Shown in pieces: positions 52,404 to 60,457 of a stretch of DNA of 64,000 bases. Where the stretch lies: the NCBI GenBank assembly GCA_964496575.1, contig CAZCAC010000016.1, positions 37,440 to 101,439 on the forward strand, given 5' to 3'. The translations under genes were made by a program, and so were the position numbers. Each line of letters starts with the position of its first letter. Within the stretch, counting starts at the first letter, position 1. The notes below the pieces were generated by a model, which saw only the letters and a program-made list of their open reading frames with translations, was not told the origin of the DNA and ran no database searches. This DNA comes from CAZCAC01 sp964496575 (GTDB lineage Bacteria > Planctomycetota > UBA1135 > GCA-002686595).

Positions 52404-53777
52404 TCACTTCTTCTCGTTGTGCTCCATCAGCGGCGAGGTGCTCACCGTGACCAGCACCCGGAAGTCGGTTCCCGACAGGAGCCGAACCTCCTCCATCGCC
52501 GGCATGTGCACGGCGACGTCGGGCCGACCGTCGCCATTCGTATCGCCGAGGGCGCAGGCGTCGATGCCGATGCCCTTGGCGGGTAGCGCGTCGATCACCA
52601 GCGGTTGGCCGGGGAGGTCCTCGAGGTAGCCGAGCCGAAGCTCCTGCAGGAGCTCGCCCGTGGCCCCCGAGTGGAGGTGGCACATTCCCATTCCAACGTC
52701 AGTCCCCCGGTTGGCGCCGACCAGGTATTCGCGCGCGCCGTCGCCGTCGAGGTCGTCGATGACGTCGAGGCTGGTCCCTTCGGCACAATCGGGGCCCTGG
52801 TAGTAGGTGTGGCGACGGAGCTCGTCGCCCGTCTTCCCCGAGTACAGCAGTACCGCCTTGCCGGGGATCGACACCAGGACGTCATCGGTCTCATCGGCGT
52901 CGACATCTCCCAGGTCTCGCAGTACCCAGGGGCGGTACGCGGAGGCGGCCGACGGCAGCTCCGATCGCTGGAGCGAGGACAGGTCCCGGGGGTTCAGGAC
53001 CTCGAGGATCCAGCGCGGCTTCCCGTTCTCCTTCACCTCTTTCGACTCGAGACACACCGCCAGCTCGGCGCGTCCGTCGCCGTCCCGATCGGGAACCAGA
53101 GCGGCCGCGGTCAGGATCGACGGGCCGGGCAGAGCTCCGTAGGTACCCTCCTCCTCCCACGCTGGCAACGGAGGTTCCGGCGCACAACCCAGTGCCCGGA
53201 TCAGCTCGCCCGTGCGCCCCGAGTAGAGCAGGACGGCGGGAACGCACGACTCCGCAAACCCGCGGGGAGCGCGAACGACGACGAGGTCCGGGGTCCCGTC
53301 CCCGTCGACGTCCTCACCCCCGCCCAGGCTGCGGCCGAACTCGTCACCGGCCAGCTCACCGGCCAGCTCGTACAGCACACTCCCGTCGACCCCGGAGAAG
53401 ACCCAGAGCGGTCCCCCACCGGACACGGCGAGCTCGGGTCTGCCATCGCCGTTCAGGTCGCCGACGTTCTCCAGCGCGCGACCGAAAGCGGGGCACTCGC
53501 GCGGCGGGTGCAGCGTGCGGAGGAGCGCTCCGTTCGTCCCCGAGAGGATCCAGACCCGGTCGAGGGTCGGCTCGGGAGTGACCGTCATGAAGTCGATCGC
53601 CCCGAAGCCCCGCTCCGCCACGGCCACGTCGCAGGCGCCGTCGCCGTTCACGTCACCGGCGGAGGCCACGGAGCAGCGCCGGTCGGTGGACTCGTCGGCG
53701 GCGGCCCAGGAGGTGAGCAGTGCGGCGAACAGGGAGAGCAAGCCGAGGGATGGACGGGAGGCGCGGCAGGGATCCAT
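52404..53777 (-). CDS. Secreted FG-GAP repeat protein
   Basis: ATG 53777 follows GAGGACC and gives 457 residues with a signal peptide (LGLLSLFAALLTSWAAADE). Calcium-binding FG-GAP blades are seen as AGDVNGDGACDVAV, VGDLNGDGRPELAV, GEDVDGDGTPDLVV, VPDRDGDGRAELAV, LGDVDADETDDVLV, IDDLDGDGAREYLV and LGDTNGDGRPDVAV, making a seven-bladed integrin-like propeller. It is the parent-type sequence of the 100-residue deletion form at 39259-39561. Role outside the cytoplasm unknown. Confidence 0.88.
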   Translation of the reverse strand: MDPCRASRPSLGLLSLFAALLTSWAAADESTDRRCSVASAGDVNGDGACDVAVAERGFGAIDFMTVTPEPTLDRVWILSGTNGALLRTLHPPRECPAFGRALENVGDLNGDGRPELAVSGGGPLWVFSGVDGSVLYELAGELAGDEFGRSLGGGEDVDGDGTPDLVVVRAPRGFAESCVPAVLLYSGRTGELIRALGCAPEPPLPAWEEEGTYGALPGPSILTAAALVPDRDGDGRAELAVCLESKEVKENGKPRWILEVLNPRDLSSLQRSELPSAASAYRPWVLRDLGDVDADETDDVLVSIPGKAVLLYSGKTGDELRRHTYYQGPDCAEGTSLDVIDDLDGDGAREYLVGANRGTDVGMGMCHLHSGATGELLQELRLGYLEDLPGQPLVIDALPAKGIGIDACALGDTNGDGRPDVAVHMPAMEEVRLLSGTDFRVLVTVSTSPLMEHNEKK

Positions 53778-53854
53778 GGTCCTCGGAACCGCCGCGATCT
53801 CCGGAGGTTTCGCCGGAGTGGTGAATTGCGGGCGGAGAGCTCGCCTGGAACCGC

Positions 53855-54325
53855 CTAACCCCAGACCCACTCCATCTCCAGGAGCTCCTCGTCCCAGGGC
53901 CGGAGGATCTCCCGGACCTTCAGGTTCACCTCCGGGGGGATCCAGTAGACGGGGCTGCCGAAGAAGATAAGAGCCGCCCCATCGTCGAGGCTCTGGCGGT
54001 CGAAGGGGAGCATCTTCGGCCTCAGCTCCAGCAGCTGTCTCAGAACCGCCGCAACCTCTTCCGGGGCCTTGACCAGGATCTTGTGGTACGAGGCACCACT
54101 GGCGATGGGGCACACGCTGATCAGCACGACGCGGTCGAGGCGCTGGAACTGCAACATGACGTCATCGTCATTTCCGGGAGCCTCGTCGACCGCTTCGGGC
54201 GCCCTGACGTACGTGACCGGACCGTCGGACAACGGCCATTCGGTAGATTCGACCGCCTCGTCGGTGGACGTGCAGGCGGGTAGAACGAACAGAGCGATCG
54301 TCAAGGCGAGGATGGAAGTTCTCAT
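53855..54325 (-). CDS. Small hypothetical lipoprotein
   Basis: ATG 54325 (MRTSILALTIALFVLPAC) gives 156 residues with a clear lipobox. The mature part is acidic with a central VVLISVCPIASGASYHKILVKAPEEVAAVLRQLLELRP and a C-terminal VYWIPPEVNLKVREILRPW. No family recognised. It is 77 bases upstream of the FG-GAP gene on the same strand and could be co-transcribed. Confidence 0.7.
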   Translation of the reverse strand: MRTSILALTIALFVLPACTSTDEAVESTEWPLSDGPVTYVRAPEAVDEAPGNDDDVMLQFQRLDRVVLISVCPIASGASYHKILVKAPEEVAAVLRQLLELRPKMLPFDRQSLDDGAALIFFGSPVYWIPPEVNLKVREILRPWDEELLEMEWVWG

Positions 54326-54580
54326 GTCGTTCTGGTGCTGAGCCACGCGAGCTTCTGAGGATACAAGGATCAAAAGACCTGAACGTCTACCGCTGTGGAT
54401 TTCTTCACCAGGGCTCTATCGAATCCCTTGAGAAGGAGATCCTCTGCGCCGTAGTCTTCTTCGAAGAGCCCGCGACCAGACAACTGGACGAACGTGAAGG
54501 CGAAAGCCCAAGCCGGTCAACGCGGACAACTTCAGAGATAGTACGCCCGACGTACGGGCCTTTCCCGGAGGACCTACAGA

Positions 54581-54958
54581 ATGACCCAGACCACTGGAAC
54601 GCAGAGCCTGTTCGAACGCCTCGGCGGCACCGAAGGATGTGAGGCGATCGCCTCCGCAGTCGTCGATCGCCACCTGGTGAACCCGATCATCAAGAACTAC
54701 TTCTCGAAGGTCGAGGACATGCAGAAGTTCAAGGACAACGTCCGCGACTTCTTCAGCATGGGCACCGGCGGGCCGGCGCAGTACCAGGGCCTGGACATGC
54801 GCGCCGCGCACGCCGCGATGAACCTCGACGAGCGCGACCTCGTCGCGGCGATCGACGATGTGCTCGCGGTTCTCGACGAGCGAGAGATCGATCCGGCCAC
54901 GCGCGCGGAAGTGCTGACGATCCTCTACACCTTCAAGGAAGAGGTGCTGTTTCAGTAG
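54581..54958 (+). CDS. Truncated haemoglobin (group 1-like)
   Basis: ATG 54581 follows GGAGGA and gives 125 residues, the usual length. SLFERLGGTEGCEAI, HLVNPIIKNYF, GTGGPAQYQGLDMRAAHAAMNL and the C-terminal TILYTFKEEVLF match the TrHbN pattern; His77 in RAAHAAM is the proximal haem ligand. The usual Phe-Tyr pair at B9-B10 is Val-Val here, so the ligand-stabilising Tyr is missing. It probably binds O2 or NO with altered kinetics. A GCCCG-ACGTA-CGGGC hairpin lies just upstream of the ribosome site. Confidence 0.9.
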   Translation: MTQTTGTQSLFERLGGTEGCEAIASAVVDRHLVNPIIKNYFSKVEDMQKFKDNVRDFFSMGTGGPAQYQGLDMRAAHAAMNLDERDLVAAIDDVLAVLDEREIDPATRAEVLTILYTFKEEVLFQ

Positions 54959-54997
54959 CGGGGCGCGGGTGCACGTCTGGCTCTCGCCACTCCAGCC

Positions 54998-57157
54998 TCA
55001 GTCGCGAGCCAGACGGCGCACTCGATCATCGGGGTCCTTCAGGCACTCCTCCCTGGCCTCGTCGAGCGCCTCGGAGCGCAGGTCGTACTCGTCGATGATC
55101 CGGAGCGCTTCCAATCGGCGATCCACGAGGTCGGATCGCAGAGCGCGCCGCAGCACGAATTCGTCCCGCCCGTTGGACCCCGCGATGTCGATCGCGTGGC
55201 GGAGGTCTCCGATCCAGCCCTGCTCCGCCTGCAGTCGGATGCGGCCGGCCCACTCGACCGCCCCGGGACCCTGCCGGGCGAACAGCTCCATCAGGCCCCC
55301 CGACCGACCGTCTTCCAATCCCTTCGCCCGGTACAGCCGAGCCTGCTCGGCACGCGTGAGCGGGACCTTCGACAGGTACGAGGCGAGGTAGTCGTAACTC
55401 GGCCAGCCGCGTCCCCACGGATCCGCCAGGGCTCCGGGGCACCACCTGATGAGCTCGCCAGGTCGTTCGCCAAGGGCGCCCAGGACGTGCAGAGCAGTCA
55501 TGACGGAATCGTCGGCCTCCCTCGAGGGAAAGGCGTCCCCGCCCATGGCCAGTTTCGCGAGCTTCCGGATCGCCGGGGCCGTGTCCTCCGCGTGCTCGCG
55601 CTTCCAGCGGACCTGCAGACCGAGCTTGCACGCCTGAACGGACTCGGGATCGGACGAGTCAATTGATGGATTCCCACGCAGGCCGACCGTGAAGGCTCGG
55701 AACCACCACCGCCAGTCGTCCGGTCCAAGCCGGGCGAGCAGGTCGGCGGAGAGCCCCAGATCGGCGTCGGCACCTTCTTCGGCGGCGGCAACCGCGTGGA
55801 CGAGGGGACGCTGGTCCGGGGCTCGTTCGTACGCACGCCGAAACGCCTCCAGCGACGGTTCCGTGTGGCCCCGAACCCGGGGAAACCACTCGAGCACGGT
55901 TTGATCGCCGAGATCGACGGTCTGCAGCGCAGAGATGTACGCCTGTTCCCACTCCGGCGCGATCTCCTCCCAGAGGGCCAGCCAGTAGATCGAGCGCAAC
56001 CCGAGCGTATCTCTCCGGGAGGTCAGCGAGAGGAGCGAATCCCGCAACGCTCGACGCTGGTCGGAATCCTTCACCCCGATCCATCCGATCGTGTCGACTT
56101 CCTCGGACAAAGGAGCTCGCTGTTTCCACTCGCGGACCGAAGCTCGCAGCGTGGCGAGCAGGCATCGCTCGACCGCGGGATCGAGGGGTGTCGAGTCATC
56201 GGGATCCGGCGCCAGGTCCGTGCTCCAGAAGCGATGAACCCGCGCGATGGGCGTCCAGACGGTTCGTGGATGCAGCGTGGTCTCGACCGGATACTGTGCA
56301 AGCAGCTCCAGCCAGCCCGCCACCCCGTTCCACGTCCAGGTGAGCTGCCTCCACGCGGTGAGCCGGAGCCCGTCGTCCTCGTCCGGTGCGGTGGCGATCT
56401 CGAGCAACGCGTGCGAGACCTTCGTGCCCACCCGGCCGTGAATGATGCTGATCGCTCGGCTACGAGCCCACTTCTCGGGAATGAGGAAGGCCGTCCGACC
56501 ATCCCCCAGGTCCAGGGACGTGCCGGTCCCCGGATCGGCGACCTCATCTCCCGCGCGATGGAGGCTCCGCAGGAGGTGTTGTGCGATCGCCGCGCTGCGC
56601 TCGGGATCCCAGCCGAGGATGGCCCCGGCGCTCGCCGCGCGGACGGGATCCTCCGAGTCCAGCGCCTCCTCCAGCTGGGCGATCGTCAACCCGCCCACTC
56701 CGGAGGGCACCGCCACGCGATCGCCCAGCCCTCCCATCGCGGCTTCCATCTCGGGTGGAAGCGAAACGGTCATGTCGCGCGGTCTTTCGTCGCGCTCGGG
56801 AAGATCCTCCCGGATCTCGAATCCGGCTCCCCAGGTGCCGAGGATCGTCTCGACGTCCCTACGCATCCAGGGGCTGAGATCTCCGTGGAGCAGCTCGAGC
56901 AGCAGCTCCACCAACTCCTCTCGCCGCGATTCGGAGTCCGAGCACGAGTGGTAGCAGCACCACAACGCGTCCCGGGACCGGCCTCCACTCTCGCGTAGCT
57001 CGGAGAGCCACTCCTCGGCACTTCGAGAAACATGGTCCACGCCCGGGACGATGTCGGACTTCTGTTTCGCTTGCAGCGCATCGAGCGGAGATGACAGCAG
57101 CAGGCAGACGCCGACCCAGAGCAGCCAGTCTCGCCGGGATCGACTCCTACCCTGCAT
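54998..57157 (-). CDS. Secreted HEAT-repeat-like protein, third gene of the thioredoxin-fold operon
   Basis: ATG 57157 with AGGAG upstream starts 2 bases after the previous stop and gives 719 residues. A signal anchor (DWLLWVGVCLLLSS) is followed by helical repeats of HEAT/ARM character (EALDSEDPVRAASAGAILGWDP, EECLKDPDDRVRRLARD). The cysteine cluster ALWCCYHSCSD near residue 90 is unusual. The tight spacing couples it to the propeller-like gene at 57160. Function unknown. Confidence 0.75.
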   Translation of the reverse strand: MQGRSRSRRDWLLWVGVCLLLSSPLDALQAKQKSDIVPGVDHVSRSAEEWLSELRESGGRSRDALWCCYHSCSDSESRREELVELLLELLHGDLSPWMRRDVETILGTWGAGFEIREDLPERDERPRDMTVSLPPEMEAAMGGLGDRVAVPSGVGGLTIAQLEEALDSEDPVRAASAGAILGWDPERSAAIAQHLLRSLHRAGDEVADPGTGTSLDLGDGRTAFLIPEKWARSRAISIIHGRVGTKVSHALLEIATAPDEDDGLRLTAWRQLTWTWNGVAGWLELLAQYPVETTLHPRTVWTPIARVHRFWSTDLAPDPDDSTPLDPAVERCLLATLRASVREWKQRAPLSEEVDTIGWIGVKDSDQRRALRDSLLSLTSRRDTLGLRSIYWLALWEEIAPEWEQAYISALQTVDLGDQTVLEWFPRVRGHTEPSLEAFRRAYERAPDQRPLVHAVAAAEEGADADLGLSADLLARLGPDDWRWWFRAFTVGLRGNPSIDSSDPESVQACKLGLQVRWKREHAEDTAPAIRKLAKLAMGGDAFPSREADDSVMTALHVLGALGERPGELIRWCPGALADPWGRGWPSYDYLASYLSKVPLTRAEQARLYRAKGLEDGRSGGLMELFARQGPGAVEWAGRIRLQAEQGWIGDLRHAIDIAGSNGRDEFVLRRALRSDLVDRRLEALRIIDEYDLRSEALDEAREECLKDPDDRVRRLARD

Positions 57158-57159
57158 CT

Positions 57160-58239
57160 TCACTTCTCCTGCAGTGCCTGCAACCGGAACGGTGAGAACG
57201 TGTATCGCCCGTGGTACACCGGCCAGACCAGCGACGCGAACTCCCCCTCCAAACCGGTCCCCACCTTGATGTTCCACTCGAAGAGCGGACCGCAGCCACC
57301 CAGCACGAAGCCCTGGTGAACGACGAGCTCCTGACCGGCGGTCGGCAGTCCCTGGTACACGAGCAGCCCGTCCGTCGTGATGCCGAGCACGTCGTCGAGG
57401 AAGATCCCGGGAAGCGTCAGCTCGTGTAGTCTGGCCCCCGTGTCGAGGGAGTAGCAGCCGAGAGTCCCGCCAGGCCCGCGGGCACAGATTCGCAAGCCGT
57501 CGTGGTACGGGACGGCATCGTGCAAGCCCCGCAGGACCCGGCTCGACAGGACGACGAGGTCAAAGATCTCGACACCCCGCTCGACGTTACGGAAGAGCTC
57601 CCGGCCGATCCCCCACCGTTGTCCGAGTTTGCTGTCCGTGGTCGTCGCGGGCTCGAGCTCCCCGGAGTCCACGGCGAGGATCACTGTCTTGAATCTCGGG
57701 TTGAACGAATCGCCCTCCCGACTGGGCAACTGCACGGCGACGAGCTCACCGCTCTGGTGCATCACCGGGCAAGGACGCCAGGGCGCGACCGACCAGACGG
57801 TCACGAAGTCCATCTCCCAGCGAATCAGCTCCGTGTCCTCCTCGGTTGCGACCTCGAGCACTCTCAACGACCAGTGTGCCCACCCCTTCGTGAGGTACGC
57901 GATCTTCCCGTCCAGACTCGGTGCGCTGATCCCGATCGCCGACTCACTCAACGGGATCGTCGAACGCTGTTGGGAGGGCAGATCCACGACCTCGATCTCA
58001 TCGGAGTCCTGATAGCCCCTCCCGAGCACGAGCGTGCCCTCGCACACCTCTCGCAACCGGGCCGTCTCGGGCCCCTCGACCACCGGCACGTCGGACTCCT
58101 CCATCCGCGTGCCCAGCAGAATCGGGAGCAGGAACTGAGTGACCACGAACAAGGCGGCCACGACCAGAGCGACCAGAGCGACCAGGGTCAGGACGGTCAG
58201 GATCCTGGCCGTGGAGATGCCGGGCCTGCGTGGACTCAT
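57160..58239 (-). CDS. Membrane-anchored propeller-like protein, second gene of the operon
   Basis: ATG 58239 gives 359 residues. A basic N-terminus precedes one long hydrophobic segment (ILTVLTLVALVALVVAALFVVTQFLLPILL), followed by a beta-rich domain with propeller-like strands (EIEVVDLPSQQRSTIPL, KIAYLTKGWAHWSLRVLEV, GCYSLDTGARLHEL). It follows the selenoprotein candidate by 34 bases and precedes the HEAT gene by 2. Family not recognised. Confidence 0.75.
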   Translation of the reverse strand: MSPRRPGISTARILTVLTLVALVALVVAALFVVTQFLLPILLGTRMEESDVPVVEGPETARLREVCEGTLVLGRGYQDSDEIEVVDLPSQQRSTIPLSESAIGISAPSLDGKIAYLTKGWAHWSLRVLEVATEEDTELIRWEMDFVTVWSVAPWRPCPVMHQSGELVAVQLPSREGDSFNPRFKTVILAVDSGELEPATTTDSKLGQRWGIGRELFRNVERGVEIFDLVVLSSRVLRGLHDAVPYHDGLRICARGPGGTLGCYSLDTGARLHELTLPGIFLDDVLGITTDGLLVYQGLPTAGQELVVHQGFVLGGCGPLFEWNIKVGTGLEGEFASLVWPVYHGRYTFSPFRLQALQEK

Positions 58240-58273
58240 GGTTTGCAGCTCCTACTCGTTCCGGTCAGCGCGC

Positions 58274-59359
58274 TCAGTCCTCGTACTTCTCCAGGATCTC
58301 CTCGACCTTCTTCTTCAGGCGGCGGTCCTTCTTCCCGATCGCGTCAATCGCCCGGTAGGCGTAGCCGTGAGCCGAGTTGTTGGTGCCGGTCTCCGCCAGC
58401 ACCCGCTCGAGGATCTCGAGCATTCCGGGTTCGGCGACCTCGATCGCCGCGCTGGTCGCGGCGCAGAGCATGTTGTTGGGGTTCGACCAGCCACTCTCGC
58501 GATCGAGGACCAGCTCGATCACCTCGGTGAGAATCGCCGCGGCGCCCTTCCCGCCGAGATCGGCGGTCGCCGCGATCGCCTCGGCGCGCACGTAGTCGTT
58601 GCCCCCGACGACGGCGAGTTCGAGCAGGCGCAGCGCGTCCTCGTCCTTCTCGTCGAGCTTCCCCTCACGCAGGGCCCAGAGCACCGCCAGCCGGGTGAGC
58701 GGATCCTGTTCCCACTCGAAGATCGAGAGCAGCTGCTTTGGCTTCGGCTTCTTCTTCTTCGACAGGAGCTCTCCCCACACCGCGGCTCGGACCTCGACAT
58801 CGGGGCTGACGGCGTCCTCCTGCCGCCGCTTCGGCACCAGCTTCTTCAGCGCCTTGCCGAGCCGGTACTTCGGCGGCGCGGGCTTCTTCGAGCCCGCGCG
58901 CGCCGCGGCGCGCATCGCCGCCTGCACCGTATCGGCGTTGCGCGCCGAGGGTTTGCTGTCGACCCCGTCGAACGGGCGCCCGTACCCGTCGAGCAACCGC
59001 ACCTGCGGATACCCCATCACGTCGAGCCGAACCGCCCACTCCGACATCTTCTGGTTCTTCGGCCAGAGCTCGTCGAAGGGTGACTCCCCCACCTTGTCGT
59101 AGCGGTGTATCGCCAGGCAGATCACCTCGCGACTGGTCTCGATCACCTCTTCCTTCGGCCAGGCCTCACGGGCCATGACGACGCAGTGCGGTCACCCCCC
59201 CGTGGCGATGTAGACGAAGACCCCGGTCTTCTCCTCGCGCGCGCGCTCGAAGGCGACCGCCGCGTCGGTCTCCCACGTGGGGCCGAGCGGCGGCCAGGGG
59301 TGTTTCGAATCCTGGGACGAAAGCGTCGCCACGAGGGCGAGAGCGAGGGTCAGGCTCAT
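58274..59359 (-). CDS. Candidate selenoprotein: secreted thioredoxin-fold protein with U-P-H-C active site and HEAT repeats
   Basis: ATG 59359 follows AGGAG by five bases and starts a signal peptide (MSLTLALALVATLSSQ). The frame then reads VAFERAREEKTGVFVYIATGG, an in-frame TGA at 59194-59192, and PHCVVMAREAW. It continues to the stop at 58274 for 361 residues if TGA is decoded. TGA is residue 56 and gives U56-P57-H58-C59, the position of the first active-site Cys of a CPHC motif. The thioredoxin cis-proline is present (VMGYPQVRLLDG, Pro118). Residues about 180-361 are HEAT repeats. After TGA, either of two overlapping small hairpins (stem GGCC/GGCC with loop CGTGA, or TCATG/CGTGA) lies 18-26 bases downstream, within the range of bacterial SECIS elements. 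Other genes here end in TGA, so the codon is not reassigned. Simple mutation or base error of TGC remains possible. Confidence 0.7.
59142..59194 (-). promoter_or_regulatory. Candidate bacterial SECIS element
   Basis: Counting from the base after TGA, bases 18-30 form GGCC-CGTGA-GGCC and bases 14-26 form TCATG-GCC-CGTGA. In both folds a G occurs in the first two loop positions and the loop is 16-37 bases from the UGA, as in the bacterial SECIS consensus. The stems are short, so this is consistent with, but does not prove, Sec insertion. Confidence 0.35.
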
Positions 59360-59415
59360 CGAAGCTCCTGGGTCGTCGGATGTTACAACCGCGAGTCCGG
59401 AGCGTAAGCGATCTC

Positions 59416-59434
59416 GGGGCCTCGTGCAGGCCCC
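59416..59434 (-). terminator. Hairpin terminator after the NTF2-like gene
   Basis: GGGGCCT (59416-59422) and AGGCCCC (59428-59434) pair around a CGTGC loop, five bases past the stop codon at 59439. It separates the NTF2-like gene from the downstream thioredoxin-fold operon. Confidence 0.6.
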
Positions 59435-59438
59435 CTCC

Positions 59439-60269
59439 TCACTTCTTCTCGTGCGGTCGCCACAGTACGTTGACGATCTTCCACTTCCCCTCGATCTTGG
59501 CCACGTGGGCGTAGTCGAGGAAGTCGACCGAGTCGATCTCGATCGTGGCGATGTTGCCGTGGGCGGCGTGGATCTTCACCTTCACCTGGCGCTCCTCGGC
59601 CGGCTTCTTGCCCGCACCCGATTTGGTGTAGCCGACGAGGTCGTCGGCGAGTGAGTACTGGAAGATCTCGCGGCCGTTGGGGAGCTTGCGCACAACCACC
59701 TTCTGCAGTCGCGGGTGCAGCGCCCTCTCGATCCGCTCGCCGCTGCCGGCGTAGAAGCCGTCGACGTAGTCCATCCCGGCCTTCTCGATCGCGGCGCGGT
59801 CCTCGTCGGTGACCTCGGCGGGCGGCTGCGGGCCGTGCGGGATCCACAGCACGTTGATGATGCGCCACTCGTCATTGATCTTCGCGACGTGCGCGTAGTC
59901 GAGGAAACCCGACGAGTCGATCGCCACCGTCGCGATGTTCCCGGTGACGGCGAAGTTCGTCACCTCGATCTTGCGCTGCTCGACCGGCGTCTTGCCGCCG
60001 TAGATCTTCGTGTACTCGATCAGGGTGTGGCGGTCCATCTTCCGCAGGACCTCGCCGCCCCACGGCGCGCGCTCCACCACGACCTTCTGCAAGCTGGCGT
60101 GCAGACCACTCTCGAGGCGGGCGGGATCGCCGGAGTAGAAGCCGTCGACGTAGTCGAGCGCGGCCTCCTCGATCAGGGCATCGGCGTCCTGATAGAGGTG
60201 CTTCGCGGCGAGGGGCAAGGTCAATCCGGCCAGGGCGAGGAGGGCGAGGAGCGGGGGGGTCGGGTTCAT
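59439..60269 (-). CDS. Secreted protein with two NTF2/lumazine-binding-like domains
   Basis: ATG 60269 gives 276 residues with a signal peptide (LLALLALAGLTLPLAA). Two internal repeats of about 115 residues align: YVDGFYSGDPARLESGLHASLQKVVVERAP...GNIATVAIDSSGFLDYAHVAKINDEWRIINVLWIPH and YVDGFYAGSGERIERALHPRLQKVVVRKLP...GNIATIEIDSVDFLDYAHVAKIEGKWKIVNVLWRPH. Each matches the putative lumazine-binding (NTF2-like) family. The ligand is unknown. It diverges from the FG-GAP giant gene. Confidence 0.85.
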   Translation of the reverse strand: MNPTPPLLALLALAGLTLPLAAKHLYQDADALIEEAALDYVDGFYSGDPARLESGLHASLQKVVVERAPWGGEVLRKMDRHTLIEYTKIYGGKTPVEQRKIEVTNFAVTGNIATVAIDSSGFLDYAHVAKINDEWRIINVLWIPHGPQPPAEVTDEDRAAIEKAGMDYVDGFYAGSGERIERALHPRLQKVVVRKLPNGREIFQYSLADDLVGYTKSGAGKKPAEERQVKVKIHAAHGNIATIEIDSVDFLDYAHVAKIEGKWKIVNVLWRPHEKK

Positions 60270-60457
60270 CGTCGGACTCCGGGTGGGGGTGCGGGTGGGA
60301 TGAGGACGCTTGACGGAGGGAGAGACTACTATTGGTACCTTTCCGGTAACTTCGCTGTAGAGGCTCTCGAGGGGACGAAACGGCGAGCTGGCACGGGAAA
60401 AGATAGCGTATGAGGGGTATCCTCCGCCCGTCGGCGTCCCACCAGGAGTTGAACAGA

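Noticed and set aside
16584..59194. Reassignment of UGA to tryptophan (alternative genetic code) to explain both in-frame TGA codons
   Set aside because: Many intact genes here end in TGA at the expected length (for example 7618-7620), and at 59192 the expected residue is Cys, not Trp.
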